From: Acidobacteriota bacterium
GTDB taxonomy: Bacteria > Acidobacteriota > Terriglobia > Terriglobales > Acidobacteriaceae
Reading direction: 5' to 3'
Assembly (NCBI GenBank): GCA_003225055.1
Contig: QIAU01000191.1
Span: forward strand, 1-57,303
DNA length: 57,303 bases
This document shows positions 51,824 to 57,303 of this stretch, one piece after another. The translations under genes and the position numbers were made by a program. The stretch's first letter is position 1. Each line of letters opens with the position of its first letter. The notes beneath the pieces are model-generated. The model did not search any database. It saw only the letters and a program-made list of their open reading frames with translations, and was not told where the DNA came from.

Positions 51824-53524
51824 ATGATGCTCATGTCCCGTTCCATCGCGACGTTCGTGATGCTCTTCTGGTGTGTGATCCGTCCGGGTTGGCCGCAGCA
51901 GAATGCCGAGTCGGTTGCCATCCGGGTTGCTGCAGATCGAACGGGAGCGACGGGGCCGGCTGTCTGGAACTACTTCGGCTACGACGAGCCAAACTACACC
52001 TATGCTCCCAACGGCCGAAAGCTGTTGGGGGAACTGGCGCGGTTGAGCCGGCATCCGGTGTACGTGCGAGTTCACAATCTGTTTACCAGTGGCGATGGTT
52101 CTGGGTCGTTGAAATGGGGCTCGACCAACGTGTACACCGAGGACGCCAGAGGGAATCCGGTCTACAGTTGGCGAATCGTCGACCGCATTTTCGACACCTT
52201 CCACGATGCCGGAATCAAGCCCTTGGTGGAGCTCGGTTTTATGCCCCAGGCTCTCTCCACGCATCCTGAGCCTTATCGCCATAATTTTCCGCAAGCGCCG
52301 GCTGGCAGCATTTACACGGGATGGGCTTATCCGCCGAAGGACTACGGCAAGTGGGGGGAACTTGTGTTCCAGGTTGTCCGCCATCTGCGACAGCGGTATG
52401 GCGACGCGGAACTGAAGAGCTGGTTGTGGGAGGTCTGGAACGAGCCGGATATCGGCTACTGGCAAGGCACACCGGAACAATATTTCAAGCTCTATGACCT
52501 CTCGATTGACGCCGTCCTACGGGCGTTTCCGGATGCGCGGATTGGCGGGCCCGACAGCACCGGCCCTGCCTCAACCAGCGCCGCGCAATTCCTGCGCATG
52601 TTTCTCGACCATTGTGCGCACCAGAAGAACTATGCCACTGGCAAGCTCGGAGCCCGGCTTGATTTCATCAGTTTTCATCCCAAAGGAGCGCCGCAGTGGA
52701 AGGGGGATCACGTCCAGATGGGAATAAGTCATCAGCTGGGCGCGATCGAGCAAGGTTTTAAGATCGTGCAGTCTTTTCCTGAATGGCGTAGCACGCCGGT
52801 TGTTCTCGGCGAATCGGATCCGGAGGGATGTGCGGCCTGCTCGGCAGGGAGGAGTCCGCAAAACTCTTATCGCAACGGCCCGCTGTACGCATGCTATGAA
52901 GCCGAAGTTCTAAAAGATATTCTGGCGCTGGCGATCCAGAACCACGTCAAGCTTCTCGGCGTCGTGACTTGGGCATTTGAATTCGAGGACCAGCCCTATT
53001 TCGAAGGGTTTCGCACGCTGGCCACGAACGGAGTGGATAAACCGGTTTTGAACGCATTTCGCATGTTTGGCATGCTGAGTGATGAACGCGTCGAGGTGAC
53101 GAGTTCAGCTGCCTTGGCAGACGACGAGATTGTTCGGAATGGAGTGCGAGGTAACCCTGATATCGCCGCAATTGCGACTCGGCGAGATCACGAAGTTGCC
53201 GTTCTCATCTGGAACTATCATGACGACGATTTGCCTGCGCCGGACGCCGCCATTGAACTTTCGGTCGATGGTCTGGCTGGCAACATCGACCGAGTCATGC
53301 TGGAGCACTTTCGTATTGATTCCACTCACAGCAATGCATATACGGCATGGCAGCAAATGGGTTCACCACAATCGCCTTCCGCGACCGAGTACCAACAATT
53401 GCAGACTGCCGCACAGCTCGAACTCCTGAGTTCTCCGGCATGGATCCACGGAGAGAATGCGAGTGTGCACCTGAATTTCACCCTGCCTCGCCAGGCTCTT
53501 TCGCTCATTCGAGTAAGCTGGTGA
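51824..53524 (+). CDS. GH39-like glycosidase (beta-xylosidase family)
   Basis: This protein has about 566 residues from ATG 51824, chosen because it puts the signal peptide first (MSRSIATFVMLFWCVIRPGW). An in-frame extension upstream lacks any signal. The barrel begins VRVHNLFTSGDGSGSLKWGS. The acid/base Glu is E207 in LWEVWNEPDIGYW, and the nucleophile is E330 in PVVLGESDPEGCAACSAGR. Both strand positions fit GH39. A C-terminal beta-sandwich (residues from about 420) follows. GH39 includes beta-xylosidases and alpha-L-iduronidases; context with a sugar-acid dehydratase and GH31 suggests xylose-containing glycans. Confidence 0.8.
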   Translation: MMLMSRSIATFVMLFWCVIRPGWPQQNAESVAIRVAADRTGATGPAVWNYFGYDEPNYTYAPNGRKLLGELARLSRHPVYVRVHNLFTSGDGSGSLKWGSTNVYTEDARGNPVYSWRIVDRIFDTFHDAGIKPLVELGFMPQALSTHPEPYRHNFPQAPAGSIYTGWAYPPKDYGKWGELVFQVVRHLRQRYGDAELKSWLWEVWNEPDIGYWQGTPEQYFKLYDLSIDAVLRAFPDARIGGPDSTGPASTSAAQFLRMFLDHCAHQKNYATGKLGARLDFISFHPKGAPQWKGDHVQMGISHQLGAIEQGFKIVQSFPEWRSTPVVLGESDPEGCAACSAGRSPQNSYRNGPLYACYEAEVLKDILALAIQNHVKLLGVVTWAFEFEDQPYFEGFRTLATNGVDKPVLNAFRMFGMLSDERVEVTSSAALADDEIVRNGVRGNPDIAAIATRRDHEVAVLIWNYHDDDLPAPDAAIELSVDGLAGNIDRVMLEHFRIDSTHSNAYTAWQQMGSPQSPSATEYQQLQTAAQLELLSSPAWIHGENASVHLNFTLPRQALSLIRVSW

Positions 53525-53788
53525 AGCGTCCGATGAACCACGCTCGGGACGGTTTCCACCGGCTTCATCCTCCCAGCATGTCACCGGCCAGGGCGAAGAG
53601 GAAGAGATTCTGCATGATGTTTGCGAGTTCATGGAAGCCTACCCGCCGAAATCGCGGCAACGGGAGGCTTTCTGCAGGCGGCGCGCACCAATGCCGGCTT
53701 TCGGTAATCGTTTACCCTGAGGATCTGCGCTATCATCAGAGCCGGTTTCTGGCGGCGAATGAAACTTAGGTCAGACGGGAAAATACCC

Positions 53789-55504
53789 ATGAAGAAGCTT
53801 CGTAGTCAGGCATGGTTTGGACGGCGGGACAAGAACGGCTTCCTCTACCGCAGCTGGATGAAGAACCAGGGATGGCCGCACGACCTTTTCCAGGAAAAAC
53901 CCGTGATCGGGATCTGTAACACCTGGTCGGAGCTGACACCGTGCAACGCGCATTTTCGCGAACTGGCCGATTTTGTCAAACGCGGCGTGTGGGAGGCGGG
54001 AGGCTTTCCCCTGGAATTTCCGGTCATGTCGCTGGGGGAAAGCGTGCTGCGCCCCACGGCCATGTTGTTTCGCAACCTCGCCAGCATGGACGTGGAGGAG
54101 TCTGTTCGCTCAAACCCTATTGATGGTGTCGTACTGCTGATGGGATGTGACAAAACCTGCCCCTCCCTGCTGATGGGCGCCGCGTCTTGCGACCTGCCGA
54201 CCATTGGTCTTTCCGGCGGCCCGATGCTATCGGGTAAGTTTCGCGGATGCGATCTTGGCTCGGGGACCGGCGTTTGGCAGATGTCCGAACAAGTGCGCTC
54301 GGGCGAGATGAAATGGGAGGATTTCTTTCAGGCGGAAAGCTGCATGCATCGGTCAAAGGGACACTGCATGACCATGGGCACGGCCTCCACCATGGCCAGC
54401 ATGGTCGAAGCCCTGGGAATGAGCTTACCGGGGAATGCCGCCATTCCCGCAGTCGACGCCCGCCGCAATACGCTTGCACAGATGACCGGCCGGCGTATTG
54501 TCGAGATGGTCAAAGAGGATCTGTGCATGTCGCGCGTCCTCTCGCGCGAAGCATTCGAAAATGCTATCCGCGCCAATGCGGCCATCGGGGGATCGACCAA
54601 CGCCGTCATCCACCTGATTGCGTTGGCAGCGCGCGTTGGCGTGCCGCTGTGCCTCGACGATTTCGATCGGCTGGGAGAGGGCATGCCCTGCCTGGTGGAT
54701 ATTCAGCCCTCTGGCCAGCACCTCATGGAGGATTTTTTCTATGCCGGCGGGCTGCCTGCCGTGCTTCGAGAATTGGGGGAAGGCGGCGCTCTGCACCGCG
54801 ACGTCTTGACCGTGAATGGCCGATCGATTTGGGAGAATGTTGCCGAGGCCCCCTGCTGGAATCGGGAGGTAATTCATCCGTTCCAGAAACCCTTCAAACC
54901 GAACGCCGGCATCGCGGTACTACGGGGCAATCTCGCGCCGAATGGTGCCGTAATCAAATTGTCCGCTGCCAGTCCCCATCTGCTAGAGCATCGAGGCCGT
55001 GCGGTAGTCTTTGAGTCGATCGAGGATCTCCATGCCCGCATAGATGATGAGAGGCTCGATGTCGACGAAAGCTGTGTCCTGGTCCTCAAGAACTGCGGCC
55101 CGCGTGGATATCCGGGCATGGCGGAGGTAGGCAATATGCCCCTGCCCCCGAAGCTTCTGCGCAAAGGAGTGAAGGACATGGTGCGCATTTCCGATGCGCG
55201 AATGAGTGGAACTGCCTACGGCACGGTGGTTCTGCATGTCTGTCCCGAGGCAGCGGCTGGAGGCCCCCTGGCATTGGTGCATTCGGGCGACATGATTCGG
55301 TTGGATGTTCACAAGCGCCTGCTTCAGTTGGAAGTCGAGGATGGAGCACTTAGAGCGCGCCAGGCCATGTGGACGGCTCCGCCGTTGCCGAAGCGCGGCT
55401 GGGAGAGGCTGTACGTTCAGCATGTCCTCCAGGCTGACCAGGGCGCCGACCTCGATTTCCTGGTTGGCCATAGCGGCGCGAAAGTAGCTCGCGACTCGCA
55501 CTGA
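53789..55504 (+). CDS. IlvD/Edd-family sugar-acid dehydratase
   Basis: This protein has 571 residues from ATG 53789 (MKKLRSQAWFG, as in L-arabinonate or D-xylonate dehydratases). ATG 53759 would add 10 residues. Fe-S cluster and metal motifs are NTWSELTPCNAHFRELA (Cys), LLMGCDKTCPSLLMGAASCD (Cys and the Lys that is usually carbamylated) and ESCMHRSKGHCMTMGTASTM (Cys). Further signature motifs are GGSTNAVIHLIALAARVG, PFKPNAGIAVLRGNLAPNG, GPRGYPGMAEVGNMPLPPKL and RMSGTAYGTVVLHVCPEA. It dehydrates an aldonic acid to a 2-keto-3-deoxy acid. Members acting on sugar acids have ...SWFG...RSWMK..G.P; this matches, so branched-chain synthesis is less likely. Confidence 0.85.
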   Translation: MKKLRSQAWFGRRDKNGFLYRSWMKNQGWPHDLFQEKPVIGICNTWSELTPCNAHFRELADFVKRGVWEAGGFPLEFPVMSLGESVLRPTAMLFRNLASMDVEESVRSNPIDGVVLLMGCDKTCPSLLMGAASCDLPTIGLSGGPMLSGKFRGCDLGSGTGVWQMSEQVRSGEMKWEDFFQAESCMHRSKGHCMTMGTASTMASMVEALGMSLPGNAAIPAVDARRNTLAQMTGRRIVEMVKEDLCMSRVLSREAFENAIRANAAIGGSTNAVIHLIALAARVGVPLCLDDFDRLGEGMPCLVDIQPSGQHLMEDFFYAGGLPAVLRELGEGGALHRDVLTVNGRSIWENVAEAPCWNREVIHPFQKPFKPNAGIAVLRGNLAPNGAVIKLSAASPHLLEHRGRAVVFESIEDLHARIDDERLDVDESCVLVLKNCGPRGYPGMAEVGNMPLPPKLLRKGVKDMVRISDARMSGTAYGTVVLHVCPEAAAGGPLALVHSGDMIRLDVHKRLLQLEVEDGALRARQAMWTAPPLPKRGWERLYVQHVLQADQGADLDFLVGHSGAKVARDSH

Positions 55505-55515
55505 CCACTACTCCC

Positions 55516-57303
55516 ATGAATGACGCTTGGGATCGACGGCAAGTCCTCAAACGGTTGATCGCGTCGGCGGGCGCGTTGATGGTCCCGCTTCGTCGAGGTT
55601 TTGACCCATCGCATCCGGCTCCAAATCCGAATCCCGTGGTTCACATCCGTTCCGTCAGCCCTCATACCTTCCGACTGACCGTGTTTCCGAGTAACGATGG
55701 CCAACTAAACCCGCCTCCGACGAACGGTTCGCTAGTCGAGCAAGGGTGGGGACCGCCCCTTGCAGTGCTTCAGGGCGACTGGCAGCCACAGACGGTCCAG
55801 GCAGGCGGCGTCCACCTACACGTGTCACCCAATCCGCTCACGATCGTGATCGAACAATCACAGGACCAGACAATACAGCATCTCACGATCGATCCGAGCA
55901 CCGGGGCTGTCCAGTTCGACACCGGGGACTCTCCTATTCTCGGGCTAGGAGAGGGCGGTCCGCAATTCGATCGTCGCGGCTCGGTCGACCGAATGATCAG
56001 CGGCCAAGGGGGATATCAACTCAGGACACATGGCGGACGCGTGCCGATCCCCTGGCTGATCGGAACCGCGGGGTGGGCGATGTTCTTTCACCAGCCGCCC
56101 GGTTCCTTCGACTTCCGCGGACCGCGCAGCAGGTTTCAACCTGAAAAGCCCGAAGGGGCGCGGCTACTCGACATCCTTTTTGTTACATCGTCTGATCCGG
56201 CCATCATCATGGCAGAATACGCGCGACTCACGGGGTATCCGGAGCTTCCGCCGCGGTGGACCTTCGGTTACCAGCAGTCGCATCGGACGTTGGCCAGCCG
56301 TGAGGAAGTGCTCCAAGAGGCGGACAGTTTTCGGCAAAAGAACTTGCCCTGCGATGCCCTGATCTACTTAGGCACCGGTTTCTGTCCCTCCGGCTGGAAT
56401 ACGCACAACGGATCTTTCGCGTGGAACTCGCATGTGTTTCCCGATCCAAAAGCAATTCTCGACGCGCTGCATAAAAAGAATTTTCACGTCGTGCTACATA
56501 CCGTGATTCTCTCCGACGAGCTTCGCGGAACGGTTCGCGACCCCTGTGAATTAGGTGAGTTTGATGAGCAGGAAGCCAGTTGCTATTGGGACGCGCACCG
56601 CAAAGATTTTGCGATGGGTGTGGATGGATGGTGGCCGGATGAGGGCGATCCCCTGGATATCGTTTCACGCTTGCTTAGAAACCGGATGTACTGGGAAGGG
56701 CCCCAGTTGGATAGACCGAAGGAGCGCCCCTATGCGCTGCACCGCAACGGCTACGCCGGCATGCAACGGTATGCGTCGTTCTTGTGGTCCGGCGATGTGT
56801 ACTCGACGTGGGAGACTCTCCGCACGCAGGTTGCCGTGGGTCTTAATACGGCACTCAGCGGCATCCCTTACTGGGGAACCGACATTGGCGGTTTCGTCCC
56901 GACACCGGAATTTACGGCAGAACTGTACCTACGCTGGTTTCAATTCGGCGCATTTTGCCCTTTGTTCCGCGCTCACGGCCGTACCTGGAAGCTTCGGCTG
57001 CCCTGGGGTTGGAATACAGGTGACCCCGGCCCCGCCGAGATTGCGAATTACAGCGGAGCTGCCATTCCGGACCGAAGCCAGCTACACAATCCGGCGGTCG
57101 AGTCGATTTGCCGCAAGTATCTCGAACTCCGATATCGTTTGCTGCCGTATTTGTACAGCACGGTTCGCGAGTGCACGACCACCGGCATGCCGGTCATGCG
57201 CGCGTTGTGGCTGCACTATCCAGATGATCCGATGGCGGCAGCGTGCCCCGACCAATACCTATGGGGTCCGGATCTACTCGTAGCCCCAGTGGTCGAGAAG
57301 GGA
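55516..57303 (+). CDS. GH31 glycoside hydrolase (cut by window end)
   Basis: The frame is open from ATG 55516 to the last base (596 codons, C-terminus missing). A Tat-like leader (DRRQVLKRLIASAGALMVPL) is followed by an N-terminal beta domain with ILGLGEGGPQFDRRG, then the barrel: YPELPPRWTFGYQQSHRTLA, catalytic nucleophile D375 in VDGWWPDEGDP, acid/base D427 in FLWSGDVYSTWETLR, then GIPYWGTDIGGF and PLFRAHGRTW. These are canonical GH31 motifs (alpha-glucosidase/alpha-xylosidase family). It is 11 bases after the dehydratase gene and likely cotranscribed, consistent with release of a sugar from xyloglucan-like or other alpha-linked oligosaccharides. Specificity is inferred. Confidence 0.88.
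   Translation, partial: MNDAWDRRQVLKRLIASAGALMVPLRRGFDPSHPAPNPNPVVHIRSVSPHTFRLTVFPSNDGQLNPPPTNGSLVEQGWGPPLAVLQGDWQPQTVQAGGVHLHVSPNPLTIVIEQSQDQTIQHLTIDPSTGAVQFDTGDSPILGLGEGGPQFDRRGSVDRMISGQGGYQLRTHGGRVPIPWLIGTAGWAMFFHQPPGSFDFRGPRSRFQPEKPEGARLLDILFVTSSDPAIIMAEYARLTGYPELPPRWTFGYQQSHRTLASREEVLQEADSFRQKNLPCDALIYLGTGFCPSGWNTHNGSFAWNSHVFPDPKAILDALHKKNFHVVLHTVILSDELRGTVRDPCELGEFDEQEASCYWDAHRKDFAMGVDGWWPDEGDPLDIVSRLLRNRMYWEGPQLDRPKERPYALHRNGYAGMQRYASFLWSGDVYSTWETLRTQVAVGLNTALSGIPYWGTDIGGFVPTPEFTAELYLRWFQFGAFCPLFRAHGRTWKLRLPWGWNTGDPGPAEIANYSGAAIPDRSQLHNPAVESICRKYLELRYRLLPYLYSTVRECTTTGMPVMRALWLHYPDDPMAAACPDQYLWGPDLLVAPVVEKG

Overview
The window looks like a chromosome segment of a soil-type member of Acidobacteriota. 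The basis is an Oar-like TonB-dependent receptor with an N-terminal CarboxypepD_reg-type domain, many Tat- or Sec-exported glycan enzymes with BNR repeats, a moderately GC-rich composition, a degenerate intergenic repeat beginning TGTCATTCTGAG and a small Cys-rich zinc-ribbon gene of a kind I associate with this phylum. The assignment is inferred from gene content only; no ribosomal RNA is present.

Positions 1 to about 30.2 kb hold an accessory glycan-degradation region. At the left edge lie the end of a CehA/McbA-type metallohydrolase, an FG-GAP/VCBS repeat gene split by a frameshift, and a phytanoyl-CoA dioxygenase-like enzyme. On the minus strand follow a GH38 alpha-mannosidase-like enzyme with a PL4-like N-terminal domain, a GHL10-type glycosidase, a TonB-dependent receptor broken in two places, and a sialidase-like enzyme. 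From about 16 kb a plus-strand run contains a stub of a second receptor, two related five-bladed-propeller hydrolases, an FGE-like protein, an SGNH esterase, two GHL10-type enzymes (one fused to HEAT-like repeats), two sialidase-like enzymes (one fused to an SGNH domain) and an SGNH pseudogene. The enzymes suggest import or surface breakdown of a decorated, O-acylated and possibly acidic or sulfated glycan. Several copies are decaying, and the decay looks like duplication followed by deletion.

Positions 30.2 to 33 kb are a mobile-DNA boundary. It holds an IS630 remnant, short tandem repeats, two tRNA 3' fragments (one clearly tRNA-Ser(GCU)), an orphan VapB with a truncated VapC stub, an intact Phd/VapC module behind a near-perfect 24-bp palindrome, and a frameshifted ribbon-helix-helix antitoxin-like gene. 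The orientation of the tRNA-Ser fragment places the integrated element on its left, so the glycan region may lie on a genomic island.

Positions 33 to 49 kb are more ordinary. They hold an AddB/AddA-like helicase-nuclease pair, a secreted BNR-type protein and its small secreted neighbour, and a five-gene ABC export/tripartite locus (three FtsX/MacB-type permeases, two of them tandem duplicates, then an HlyD-type adaptor and a LolD/MacB-type ATPase).

Positions 49 to 57.3 kb begin with IS110 and IS481-type transposase fragments around a frameshifted zinc-ribbon gene, a CusF-like copper-binding protein and a small membrane protein. A sugar-catabolic group then runs to the window edge: a GH39-like glycosidase, an IlvD/Edd-family sugar-acid dehydratase and a GH31 glycosidase (incomplete).

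Frameshifts or deletions relative to paralogs or family patterns occur in at least seven genes. Some could be sequencing errors, but the deletions of 22 or more codons and the gene stubs cannot be explained that way.
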